The notes beneath the pieces were generated by a model. It was not told the origin of the DNA. It saw only the letters and a list, made by a program, of their open reading frames with translations, and did not search any database. Shown one piece after another: positions 51,901-61,010 of a stretch of 64,000 bases of DNA; within the stretch, counting starts at the first letter, position 1; every line of letters begins with the position of its first letter. Made by a program: the position numbers and the translations under genes. The DNA comes from Callipepla californica brunnescens (taxonomy: Eukaryota; Chordata; Aves; Galliformes; Odontophoridae), in contig JALIRH010000063.1 in assembly GCA_023055505.1 (NCBI GenBank), positions 1,381,501-1,445,500 on the forward strand. Direction: 5' to 3'.

Positions 51901-54900
51901 TGAAGAGAAAGATCATCACATCTGAGGACCTCCCAGAAACTTTGTGGAACCAGGGAGAGAACAATTTACACATATTCATCAGCAAAGACCCTCAAGTCAA
52001 ATGCCGTTCAGCCTCTCCAGAGAAACCACCTCATCACACTGAGTGACCCAAATTACACTGAACGCTGCATGTGTAATAATCGAACCTCCTCTGCATTTCA
52101 GAGTATCTTTCCAACCATTGATTGCAAGGCATGTTTCTGCCCCAGACAGCACCTCACCCACCACAGAAAGCTTTTCTAACTCACAGCTCATCTGCTAAGC
52201 TAGACAAAAATAAAGGTCAAACTCACCCACATAGACTTCTTGTGTTGACCTATCTCTTTCAACTTCTTTATGCTAAGAGCCTATTTAAAATGTATACGTG
52301 TCCTTTAGTTAATGATAGCACTGTCTCTGGTACCATGCCTATCTAAGAAGGCATGAATCTGCCCAAGTTGCAGACTAACGACACTTAATGTCTCTGCCCA
52401 ACAATCTAAATAATTGTGCGCAACACTGTTACATAAATGTACAGACTAACAAAGACATATGTGATTTTTCAGTGAGATTATGTTTTGGCAATAGGAAGTG
52501 CTAAACAGTGTATGCACTTTATGTGTCTAGTGTATAGGTGAGGAATCCAACTACCCAGCACTGAGATACTGGAATGTGAGCTTAAAAAGAAAAGGCAAGA
52601 CACTGACTTTCTCACATCACTAGCTTTTGCGAGCTCAGAAACTCCTGAAAGGGCAGAAGGACCCTGCCCTGCTCCCACTACAGCAAGTTGATAAGCCACC
52701 CTTAGTTCTAAAACCTTGATCTTAATTAAAAGTCTAATATGTTGATCCCCTGTTCTTAGCCAAATATAACTGGTGCTCATGCTCTTCAGTGGCCCCAGAT
52801 TCCATCTCCTCTTTGAGTGAACTGCAAGGAATTATCTCAGTACAATGCAGTTGTAGTAGATGTTTTTTGGGTTATTTATTTCCAGTTCTGTGCTGACAGC
52901 TCAGTAACTGCCATAGCTGTTATAGTCTCATCATCCAGCACATACTGGTTTGCTAAAAATAAAACTAAGAAAACCACATTAGAAAGAAAAGCATGTGAGA
53001 CTATTGTTAACTGTTTATACCCTTTTAGGTTAATATCCATCACTTGGAGAACCCTGTTCATAAAAATAGAATCAGCAATACCTGCAGACTTCCTGAAGTG
53101 GTATTTCAGAGACAACTTGTTCAAAAAGGTAACTGTCTTGTTGAAGAGATTTTTATTAAAGATCTCACATTCTGACCCCAAGAGATAAGCCTCAGTGAAA
53201 CAAAGCCTTGGAACCGAGCAGATGATGCAGCTCTCTCTAGCTGAGCCTCCAGCAAAGCCTCATGAACTGTACTGCTGGAAACTAGCAGGAGCAGATGGAG
53301 CTTTCCCTGAAGTCAGGTGCATTTTTCAGACGGTTTCACCTAAGGTCCCGACAAAGAAGAGCCCAAGAATTTAGCACCCCCTCCTGGCAGCTGTGCAAGA
53401 TAACACCACTAACTAGCTGATAAAACCACATACAAGTTGCAGAAAGGAATTAAGAAGAGCGTTAAAGAATAAAGAAAGTGTACTTGAGGTAGAATGACAG
53501 CATTGGAATCAGTACAACTCCAGGTACTTGCTAAGCTCTGCTTCCTGCTAGATTTTATGCAAAAATAGTCCCCTGGATCTTAAAATTGATCAAATTTTAA
53601 AACAAATGGAACATCAGAACATGCTTAAGTTGACAGAATAGCTTACATTTTCCAATTCCTCTTGCTCATACTAAGAGCAAAACAATCAAAATTAATATAA
53701 GCTCCACAGGCACTAGTGCTTTGCTAACCCAGGCTGTGTCATCACAGGCTACATTTTCCTAACCTGCTTCGTGCGCACTCCGACATTGTGGGTGAGGTAT
53801 TTCTCATCCACTGCTTAAAATGGCAGGCTGGTCACAGTTTCAAAAGAAACAAACAAAACCTTAAGCTTCCATCCAAAATTTATTTTGAATCAATACTTGC
53901 CCCTTTTTGTTGTTGCATTATTCTTCAGCTTAGTTTTTTTCACTCCACTTTTTTACAAGTATGAAAGTAGCTGACTCCCAGCTCTCCTGGCACTATATAG
54001 AAACGTGTCCCTCTCTGAGGTCCCAGGCAGTGCGAGGCCCCAGCTGGAGAGACGGGGCTTTGGCATTGAGCCCACAGTGCTCTGCACTGAGTGCTTCTCC
54101 TGCACTCACATCCTGCAGCCACACGACCATCCATAGGGTCTCACCATGCAGGCTGTCAGTGCCCACTGGCAGGCATGGAGCTTGTCCTCCTCCACTTTTT
54201 CCATACTGGTACCTTCTAATGGACAGCAGGAATCCTGAGTGCAGGGCCTCACACTGTTGAATTTCTCTTAGCAGGAAGATGTAGATTATGTGACAGAGAT
54301 ATAAACACCCTCCTCCTCCTGCTGGGCAGCTCTGTGTCAGCATTCACTCTCCACTTTTTTGCAAAGCGTATTACAGAGAATATTAAGGCTGGCCTCCAGA
54401 GATCCCAAGGGAACTCTGCTACTTTGATGGTCTCCAACCGGTAGTCCACATGTGGGACTTATCCTTAGCTTTACTCCCCCATGCAGGCCCTGAAAGCCTG
54501 AGCCCCTGGGCAGCCCCTCTCCCGGGGGGAATTCCCCTCCAGAGGGCTCCTGGAACAACAAAGCAACACAGGAAGACTGCTGCACCAACATCTGATTCAC
54601 AAAGAGCTCTCTGTGCCACTATTACTTGTATCAGCAAAACCATGTAGTGTTCTACACAAGTAGGAGATCATCCCAACCAAAGATGTAGATTTTTTTTTTT
54701 TTAAACCTAATTACGTAGGTCACTCCAAAGGTAATGTCCCCCATTTATTTCCATGGAGACTACAACATACAAAGAGCACAATCACACTATTTGATAGAAC
54801 AAATTTTCAGCTACAAAACACTGTTTTTCAGTATAATCATTACCATTAGCAATGCACTTTTGCCTGTGATGAACAGGAGCTTGCATGCTGCTTCCAACCA

Positions 54901-57900
54901 TCCGTACCAGCAAGGTGATCACTGTTGCTACTGCCACTGCTGAAACACACCACTCAACCATCACTGGGCTCACATCCACTGTTTGGTTTCCATAAACATT
55001 CAGCAAATGTCAACAAATGTCAACAGGTGCCATTTTTTCAGCATACAGGAAATACATTCCACATCTTTGCTTCATACACATGTTCATGTCAGACACTATT
55101 CTGTCAAACTGCCCCACACCTGCCATCTGTCACACGGTGACAAAACGTCACCGAGCATAGGTGGGAAGGTTCAACTTCTACTGCCATCCCACCAACACCT
55201 GCCTCTAATTTCATGGGCCAACATAATAAAATAGGAGGCATTACTTTCAGAGCAGCCCTCACATTCCTATTGCCCACAGGAACTCTGGTGGGAGCCCCTG
55301 TTTGGCACAGCCAGGCTGGCACAGAGCAGCAGGCAGTGCTGTTGGAGTCACTGAGCCTGTGTCTCCTACTGATGACTGAAACACAGTTGCTGTGTTAATT
55401 CCCTTGGTCACCACTGTGAGGACGGTGGGCCAGTGTGATAATTTGTTGTAAGTGACAAGGGCAGGCTTCTTTAAGAGATATCCAACAAGGTAAAGCAGAC
55501 CAGAGAGGCACACAGATGACAGTCCCACCACAAAATTCCCCTGCTCTACTTCCATGCCATTCTTCAGCACCTCTGCTTGTGCTTTCTAGAGCCTTGGTAA
55601 ACCAACAAAAACCGAGGCACATGTAAGGCCTCTCCCCTCCAGAAATGAGACTTGAAAGCTTACAATGAACAAACAACTTACAGTTATAATGTATGGAAGA
55701 GTCTCAGCAAAGTCTGCATTTACTGTGGATCTTTACTAGGTATTCAAAGGCAATGCCAAGACTTCACCCTACTCATTACACCCTGTGATCCTGATCAGTT
55801 TTCTAACTACTGCAGACAAGTGTATGGTGGAGCTATTATTTCTAGTTGGTTTCTTGAGAACCACGGATGAAATGTTCTTTGAGAACACACCTGAATTCTC
55901 CTTTTTTCTGTTCAAGAATTATGGCACCAACTGTCTGAAGTACGGCTGCTCTACAGCAGTTGGCAAGCAGAAATCCCCCAAGAAAACCAGAGACTGGTGC
56001 CAGCCCAGGCTTCATGAGAAAAATGGTGGATTAGGAGCCTTTCTGCACCTGGGCCAACAATGAGGTCACTCTGTGCTACATTCAGAAAGGAAGGCAAGAA
56101 ATGATAATAAAAAAAGTGAAATTCAAATTTCCCATTCCTCTAAGCATAATTTTAGTGAACCTTCCAGGTTTCAGTGCATCATCTCATTCAAAGAAACCTT
56201 AAACATTCAGTGTGTAAAAAGTGATGTAGGAGACAGTAAGTAAAGACATTCTCTTACTCACGTGTTTAAAAGACCCGTGAGGGGCTGCGATTGCCCCCGT
56301 GTCTTCTAGATACTCATCCCAATTGAATTCCATGTCTTCCACACCAGAACCAGCCTCTGGAAGAGAAGCCAAACACCTTCAGCAACCTGCTGGCTTATGT
56401 ATGGGGCTATTAAAGCAAGGATAACTTCATTTCTACGTGACTGAACACACAAGCGTGCTTCAGTTATGCATTTCACAACAGATGGACAACACTGTTTCAC
56501 CTTTGTTTCTATGTGAAGGGGCACTTCAAGTTGGATTTGGTCTGAAAAAGTAAGACTGAATATTTTAGTTAAGCACAAATTGTTTACACATCTACGAGAG
56601 GGGAGTACAGGACAAGTTCTGTATTTTTTCCAACAAATATTTAGGAAAAGACTGAAAATTCTGGGCATATCAGACCTTCAGAGCATTGAATTAAAAACTA
56701 CCACAGAAAATGCAATAAAATAAGTGGTTTGAAAAGATAGACTTAAAAAAGGACTCCAATAAGACTCCTCTCTCTCTCTCTCTCTCTTTTTCTTTTTTTA
56801 AGCTGGATGTCATTTACGTCAGTGTTAAAAGGCCCCAAAAGCATAGAGAAAAATTTGCGGTAGTTCTAAGAAAAACAAGCTCTGAACAACTGAAATCAAG
56901 AGCCTTCAAATGAGTCACTTAAAATACCAGCTCAAAAGGTATAACAGCTTCTTCAGAGCAAGAAAACATTATTTCTGGATGTATTTAAAGCAAAAATGGT
57001 CTAAACCGGCTCAAGCTGCAGTTGTACATTGAAGCCATCAGGAAAGCAAGTATCTGTAATGTGAGCTGTGCACTCCCGTTTAGCCACATTTTCTATCACT
57101 ATTATCACACCTGTTCTTCCTCGCACAGTTTCCCCTTCAGCTCTTGGCTCACTTCCCTGCTCCCACTCCCAACTCCTGTTCCTTCCAGTGTACAAACCCA
57201 CATACTCCAGTACGTTGGATTTGGACCCCTATTCTGTTCACTGTGCTGCCACACAGTTTTTTCTCTGGCTGGCACAGTGTGGGATGACAAAAGCGGCTTG
57301 CTGCAAGTGGCAGTTTTAAGCTAAACACAAAACACAGCTTCAGTAGTGAAAAGGGATGGCAGTGATGTGAGACGCAAGCAAAACTTTTCATTTCCACACG
57401 GCTGTCCAGCCTGCTCCTGAGCTGTCTCTGTGAACAAACAGGAGGTATTCACCCCTCTATACAAAGAAACCGATCCCTGGTTTATGTAAGAAGACAGAAA
57501 TCCCTGTGTGTCGGACATATGGAAGCTCCTCTTAAAAGGAGCAGCACTGGGAGCAGGAAACTAAGTGTCCAAAGAAAAGGATGAAATACTGTTACATTCC
57601 TTTACCTGAGCTGTGAGCACAGTGAGATCCACCAAGTGTGCTCCATAGCCCTTCTTACCCCTTGAACAGAGAGAGGCAAATATTTGCCCTAAGTCTGAAC
57701 TGTCTTCAACCATCTAAAAACTGCAAGTCCTCAGACTTCAAATTCACGTTACACTCATCTTTGACTTTCACTGTAATTCTAGGAACAGCCAATTCCTGAA
57801 TTCAGAAATGCACCTTCAGACTGTGTTGTTTGCTGATGACAGTGCATGTTTCAGGGATGGCTCCTATTGCTCCTCAGCCCGACTTCATTTCCCTTTATTT

Positions 57901-60880
57901 TCAGATTCGCCTCTTCTAAGACTTAGTGCTCAAACAATCTGAGCTTGTAAATAATCATCCATTTGATGGGATACTTTTTTAACATACTGAAGAAACACAC
58001 CTACAAAAGGACGAAAGCGAGTAACCCTAGTTAACAGATTCTGAGGGAGCAAAGAGGACCAGACACAGACCACAGCTGTTTGCAAACCAGCATGAAGTGG
58101 GGCAAAGCTCTGGCTGCAAGTCCTCCTAAGAAAAATAAAAACTCTGTTACTGCACTCCACCAGGCCCAGCAGTTTGGCTCCATTCTGGTGGGCGAGCAGA
58201 TCCCGGGGCATGCAGAGTATCTGTTCAATCAAGCTGCATCCCTGAGGGTCCACGTTAAACACCCAAATCAACCCAAGCTCAAATGACCCAGGAAAATGTC
58301 ACAAAATTACACCAGCAACTCACTTATGCCGTGAGAAAACTAGCAGATTAGGACACCAAATGACAACAAGCAAAAACATGTCTATCCCATTTAATCTTAA
58401 GGCACAGTTGCTTAAAGTAACACCATATGTATGTACACGCATGTATGTATGTTCTCTCTCTGTCCTTATCCTTCGTTGCCTACAGTGAGTTCAGCTTCCC
58501 ACAACACAGTGGGACATTTTTCTGTACCAGTGGGATGGCTGAAGCACTTTGGTGGCAAAGTGTAACCACGGCAAAGGCAGAGAGAGAAACCAGATGCTGT
58601 TCTCATCCCTGTGGCCTCACCATACAAATGGCTTTCGCTCATAAAGCTTTCAAATCAAACTAACTTTTTTGTAAGTAAAATATGAGAAGAGCCCCACAGA
58701 GCTTCTGTGGAGAATGCACACTGACTCTGGAGGGCAGAAAATAGCCTGTAAGAACATTCAAAGTTCCCTTTCCATTTATCACTGTTTCTACCAACCTCAT
58801 TTTCAACACTAACTCTTCCTTACTGAATTTTACCACAAATTATCTTCTGTTGCTCTCCGACATGTTCAGGCAGAGAAAGAACACTGAATGGTACCACTTG
58901 GACACAAGGTGGTGGATTACTAGGAGCATCAGCCCTTACAAATGAAAGTAGTGCAGGTTGTTTTGCTCCTGGGACTCAAGTTAAATTCTCTCTGTGGATA
59001 CCTTTCACGCATCTTTAATGTGACTGAGTTGAAGCCTGTCATATTGGACATCCCAGTGAAGTCTGCAAGACCTTCAATTAAAGCTAACCTAAAGGTCTCA
59101 CCCTACAACTTAGATGTATTTTAATCCGACTTTAACAGCAGTTATCTTTGCTATCAATACCAGCTGCAAGGCCCTGAATCATTAAAGGCAGGTTGGAATC
59201 TGGGCAGCTGAGGAAGACTGTGACAGGGACAAAAGCTGTCACTTCCCCTGCTAGCACAGGAAAGCATTACAGCTGACACAGTGAGCACTGCCTGGGTCCT
59301 CATACACAGAAAGCTGGTAAAGAAACAAACAGTAAAGAACAAAAAGATGGAGGGGAGTCTCCGAAGGCTGCTATAAAACATCAGCTAAAAAAATGGCATT
59401 CTGAAGCATGAGCTGGGACTGGTCTAAATCAAAACTGTGCAGAACACACCACAGGACAACACTAAAACCAATGTACCTATGTTTACACGGGGAACACTTG
59501 CTGGAACTTGTCTCTGAACTGAGCATGTAAAGCTCTCTTTAGTTACTGTTCACTTTCCACTGCCACTTCTACTCAAACCAGATCCTAAGTTTAGGAAAAT
59601 AGCTGTTCAGTAATTTCAAGAAAATGGGAAACCCTCCATAGCTATTCCATAAGCACACAGAGAGGACTGTGCGACCTCTGCAACTTTTAGAAAAAGTAGA
59701 GAGGGATGTGCAGTCAGCCTGCTGCTGAGCACCTGCACATCTCCCTGCTGTTCTTAGCTGCAAAAATTCTTTTTCCCACAGTGTGTGACAGAAGAAAGCA
59801 CTTTTCAGTGGCAGAGGAAACTGCATATTTTATGCATGCTGTTTTTTCTTGCTTATTTGAGGATATGATGCTGACAACAACCTGAATGATTAGTCATAAT
59901 TAATGATCAGAAAGCACATTTTGGCATCAGACAGCAGATGATAACATTCTGCTAGAAGCACTGTAGATTAAAATCATGTTTAACATTTCTTCAGTAACAC
60001 TCACAGCAATTTTTCTTCCGTAATGTAAAAGCAGAAAAATCATTAATCATAAATTGTCTAACAAAGGGCTGCTTGTTGGACAAGTGTCAAAGGAAAGAAA
60101 TGCTAATCCGATGGTTTATGGTGGTTACAACAAATTTACTTTTTATTAACTTCCCCAATACCAACACAAGTGAGAAAAGTGAACAAACCATGTCAGGAAA
60201 AGTCAGAAAAGCACATGATCCCCATAAGAGCATATAATCTAAGAACTCTGTTTAAGAAAGCTATTGGTATATTTCCATCTGTCCTGGACACTCTTCTCAG
60301 TCCGGTGCTTCAAGGTAAACCAAAACCTGAGCTACTTTATCAAAATTTACCACTCTGCAGCAGGTTAGGAGCTGATGCCCCAATCTCATCAAACGGGGCA
60401 GCAAGGCTCATCAGAAAACCATGACAGATTGCAGAGTCACTGCTTGAATTATCTGGTTGCAAACCAGCACCGTAACCTTGCGAAAATGTTAAGAACAACA
60501 AGAAGGCAAGTGAGAACACAAGAAGATAATATTACCCATTTTGATAAGCAAATCCTTAAAATAGTAGTGCTAAAACCACTGGACCTTCCATAAGTCCATC
60601 TCATACTGGCATCATGAAGGGAAAAAGTACAGTTTTCTCTGCGGGTCATATTTTGTTCTCCTCTAAGCCAGTGATATACCTTGCTCTTGGCACCAAGCAA
60701 CAGCAAACATAAGACCTACAGTCAGAATGTAATCACAATAACTGAAGCATAAGGCACCTACACTCTGAAGCATTCTCTGTGCTCAGGGCTGTTCCCTCTC
60801 ACTTGTCAAGTATTTTGAGAACCCTTACCCCAGAGCTCGGCTGTCCCATTACCTGCATCATGCTGCTGTTCTCCATTCAT
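30772..60880 (-). CDS. SFMBT1: SFMBT1, full coding span, 20 exons, 867 aa
   Basis: This gene encodes Scm-like with four MBT domains 1, a nuclear Polycomb-related reader. The mammalian protein binds histone tails and represses transcription with LSD1-CoREST (known). Twenty minus-strand segments join into 2604 nt with no internal stop: 60853-60880, 56262-56356, 51659-51899, 51204-51292, 50167-50413, 48723-48820, 47603-47704, 46354-46504, 44704-44786, 43349-43475, 42583-42696, 41122-41164, 39857-39921, 38316-38455, 36568-36677, 33698-33873, 32739-32917, 32310-32555, 31717-31845 and 30772-30912. The human protein is 866 residues. Visible domains are MBT1 (about 17-121), MBT2 (129-234), MBT3 (243-351), MBT4 (357-456), SLED (about 499-610), basic tracts (642-682), an acidic serine-rich linker (697-770) and SAM (795-863). 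SFMBT2 is the other candidate, but the C-terminal half and the STIMATE neighbour point to SFMBT1. Confidence 0.97.
31717..31845 (-). CDS. SFMBT1: SFMBT1 coding exon 19, SAM domain first half
   Basis: This exon encodes [19 protein letters not shown] and then [19 protein letters not shown] to LDQ. The W-S-V-x-D-V-V-R-F pattern is the start of the SAM domain. It is exactly 43 codons, with acceptor CTTGTTTAG and donor GTATGA. Confidence 0.97.
32310..32555 (-). CDS. SFMBT1: SFMBT1 coding exon 18, acidic serine-rich linker
   Basis: This exon encodes [20 protein letters not shown], then [18 protein letters not shown] and a conserved end reading [17 protein letters not shown]. It is a low-complexity, probably disordered linker with many possible casein kinase 2 sites. 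It is exactly 82 codons, with acceptor CGCTATCCAG and donor GTAATT. Confidence 0.95.
32739..32917 (-). CDS. SFMBT1: SFMBT1 coding exon 17, basic nuclear-localisation region
   Basis: This exon encodes [19 protein letters not shown], then [20 protein letters not shown] and [11 protein letters not shown]. The clustered Lys/Arg is the likely nuclear localisation signal. IGRPPGG contains an AT-hook-like GRP core, which is my inference. The acceptor is TCCTGGTAG and the donor is GTATGA. Confidence 0.95.
33698..33873 (-). CDS. SFMBT1: SFMBT1 coding exon 16, SLED domain end and Cys-rich segment
   Basis: This exon encodes [20 protein letters not shown], then a stretch with eight Cys residues (among them CRKTC, ECCPN, DKCSENC) ending LTKTKY. 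It is 176 nt with acceptor TCAATGTTAG and donor GTGAGT. Confidence 0.96.
35330..35540 (+). mobile_element. CR1 LINE fragment, 5' part of an interrupted copy
   Basis: The plus strand carries CR1 text including a CTCAGCAAGTTGACAGACAG-like segment and an internal 16-bp tandem duplication (GATGCCATCAGGAGGA twice). It belongs with the downstream 35730-36497 piece and is interrupted by an antisense CR1 piece. It lies in SFMBT1 intron 15. Confidence 0.75.
35545..35695 (-). mobile_element. Antisense CR1 fragment nested between sense CR1 pieces
   Basis: The plus strand reads CACAGAATTATTAAGGTTGG and then AAGATCTCTAAGATCATC, the reverse complement of a CR1 3' end. A second similar start follows at about 35641 (CACGGAATCATGAATGTTGG). 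Its orientation is opposite to both flanks. Confidence 0.7.
35730..36497 (+). mobile_element. CR1 LINE 3' portion
   Basis: A good CR1 3' end on the plus strand, including ATCTGGAGTACTGTGTCCAG, GAACAGTCTGCCCAGAGAAG and the tail TTCTGTGATTCTATGAAA. It is degraded by stops and indels and lies in SFMBT1 intron 15. Confidence 0.92.
36568..36677 (-). CDS. SFMBT1: SFMBT1 coding exon 15, SLED domain
   Basis: This exon encodes [20 protein letters not shown] and then [16 protein letters not shown]. The first half is nearly identical to human and the acidic end is more diverged. The acceptor is CCCTACTATAG and the donor is GTAAAT. Confidence 0.95.
38316..38455 (-). CDS. SFMBT1: SFMBT1 coding exon 14, start of SLED domain
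   Basis: This exon encodes [20 protein letters not shown], then [18 protein letters not shown] and CVLVLKE. This is the hallmark start of the SLED (DUF3588) domain of Scm-family proteins, which binds DNA in SCML2. The acceptor is TCATTTCTCAG and the donor is GTGAGG. Confidence 0.96.
39857..39921 (-). CDS. SFMBT1: SFMBT1 coding exon 13 (65 nt)
   Basis: This exon encodes [20 protein letters not shown] and then S, the linker before the SLED domain. The acceptor is TCCACTTCAG and the donor is GTATTG. Confidence 0.94.
41122..41164 (-). CDS. SFMBT1: SFMBT1 coding exon 12 (43 nt)
   Basis: This very small exon encodes [13 protein letters not shown] between split codons, a basic linker after MBT4. 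Human has [14 protein letters not shown]. The acceptor is CCTTTCAG and the donor is GTAAGT. The reading frame only closes with this exon included. Confidence 0.94.
42583..42696 (-). CDS. SFMBT1: SFMBT1 coding exon 11, MBT repeat 4 end
   Basis: This exon encodes [14 protein letters not shown], the closing signature NIFPAGWCE (residues 437-445) and LRPPRKAI. The acceptor is TTTTCTTAACAG and the donor is GTATCG. Confidence 0.96.
43349..43475 (-). CDS. SFMBT1: SFMBT1 coding exon 10, MBT repeat 4
   Basis: This exon encodes [20 protein letters not shown], then [12 protein letters not shown] and [16 protein letters not shown] is the MBT core. It is 127 nt with acceptor TTTTTCTCAG and donor GTAAGC. 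Confidence 0.96.
44704..44786 (-). CDS. SFMBT1: SFMBT1 coding exon 9
   Basis: This exon encodes [20 protein letters not shown] and then PQSCFPS, the arm of MBT repeat 4. It is almost identical to recalled human sequence. The acceptor is CTTTGCCTAG and the donor is GTAAGG. Confidence 0.96.
46354..46504 (-). CDS. SFMBT1: SFMBT1 coding exon 8, MBT repeat 3 end
   Basis: This exon encodes [20 protein letters not shown], then [17 protein letters not shown] (closing signature, residues about 331-339) and HLSPPP. It is 151 nt with acceptor ACAAACAG and donor GTATGT. Confidence 0.96.
47603..47704 (-). CDS. SFMBT1: SFMBT1 coding exon 7, MBT repeat 3
   Basis: This exon encodes [20 protein letters not shown] and then [22 protein letters not shown] is the MBT core strand. 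It is exactly 34 codons, with acceptor ATCTTTCAG and donor GTACCA. Confidence 0.96.
48233..48262. repeat. (TTTG)n simple repeat
   Basis: Imperfect GTTT units followed by a T run, in SFMBT1 intron 6. Confidence 0.9.
48723..48820 (-). CDS. SFMBT1: SFMBT1 coding exon 6
   Basis: This exon encodes [20 protein letters not shown], then [12 protein letters not shown], the arm leading into MBT repeat 3. It has a run of five Glu codons (GAG). The acceptor is TTTTTTGCTTAAG and the donor is GTAAAG. Confidence 0.95.
49186..49290 (-). mobile_element. Short antisense CR1-like fragment
   Basis: The plus strand contains AATCACTGAATCGAGGAACA and GAGCTGGAAGGGACCCACAA, matching the reverse of CR1 3' ends. It is about 100 bases in SFMBT1 intron 5. 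Confidence 0.65.
50167..50413 (-). CDS. SFMBT1: SFMBT1 coding exon 5, MBT repeat 2 core
   Basis: This exon encodes [37 protein letters not shown] and the closing signature [12 protein letters not shown] (residues 211-222), ending LQPPS. It is 247 nt. The acceptor is CTCTTTCTGTAG and the donor is GTATTT. Confidence 0.97.
51204..51292 (-). CDS. SFMBT1: SFMBT1 coding exon 4
   Basis: This exon encodes [20 protein letters not shown] and then SAPANLLEG, the helical arm of MBT repeat 2. The acceptor is TTTCACTAG and the donor is GTAAGT, leaving phase 0. Confidence 0.95.
51659..51899 (-). CDS. SFMBT1: SFMBT1 coding exon 3, bulk of MBT repeat 1
   Basis: This exon encodes [20 protein letters not shown] through the closing MBT signature DLHPIGWCE (about residues 103-111) to VPEG. 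GMKLE and YWVATI are typical MBT core strands. The exon is 241 nt with acceptor CTCTTCAG and donor GTAATG. Confidence 0.97.
54714..55262. mobile_element. Degraded mariner-type DNA transposon (Galluhop-like), about 0.55 kb
   Basis: The terminal inverted repeats are imperfect: the left reads GGTCACTCCAAAGGTAATG (from 54718) and the right, reversed, reads GGGCTGCTCTGAAAGTAATG (from about 55258). Internal text, for example GGCCAACATAATAAAATAGG near the right end, matches my memory of the chicken Galluhop mariner. No intact transposase remains. It is inserted in SFMBT1 intron 2. Confidence 0.8.
56262..56356 (-). CDS. SFMBT1: SFMBT1 coding exon 2
   Basis: This exon encodes [20 protein letters not shown] and then [12 protein letters not shown], the start of MBT repeat 1. 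The W-D-E-Y-L pattern is the usual MBT opening. The acceptor is CTTCTCTTCCAG and the donor is GTGAGT. Confidence 0.95.
56766..56800. repeat. (TC)n microsatellite with pyrimidine tail
   Basis: About ten CT units and then a T-rich run. It lies in SFMBT1 intron 1, about 400 bases from exon 2 on its upstream (5') side. Confidence 0.95.
60853..60880 (-). CDS. SFMBT1: SFMBT1 coding exon 1 (start codon)
   Basis: The exon reads MNGEQQHDA and then G before a GTAATG donor. Human begins MNGEQQLDA. An in-frame TGA lies 27 bases upstream of the ATG and there is a purine at -3, which supports this start. The phase fits the exon at 56356. Confidence 0.92.
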
Positions 60881-61010
60881 CTCCACAGCAGCCCAGTGGT
60901 TATTTCAAGCAGCCAGAAGCAGGAGAATCCAAAACTGTCACAGTTTGGTGCTCATGAGCTGCCCCCCAACTTTAAATGCTGCTGGCAGCCAGGATATTCA
61001 TGAAGGGACC
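60881..61010 (-). other. SFMBT1: SFMBT1 5' UTR part of the start-codon exon, with two uORFs
   Basis: A strong acceptor (TTTTTTACTTTTTCTCAG) ends at 61011, so the exon probably begins at 61010 and holds 130 nt of leader. On the minus strand it contains two complete upstream ORFs: 61001-60972 (nine codons plus TAA) and 60955-60938 (five codons plus TGA). Both have a pyrimidine at -3. An untranslated first exon and the promoter must lie upstream, outside the window. Confidence 0.75.

Larger units (their letters stand above)
51900..60852 (-). other. SFMBT1: SFMBT1 introns 1 and 2
   Basis: Intron 2 (51900-56261) holds the mariner copy and otherwise unassigned sequence. Intron 1 (56357-60852) holds the TC repeat and nothing else I recognise. 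Confidence 0.8.

Noticed and set aside
54782..55570. Minus-strand open frames near the mariner copy
   Set aside because: The part inside the element is a decayed non-coding mariner interior, and the part outside has no recognisable similarity.
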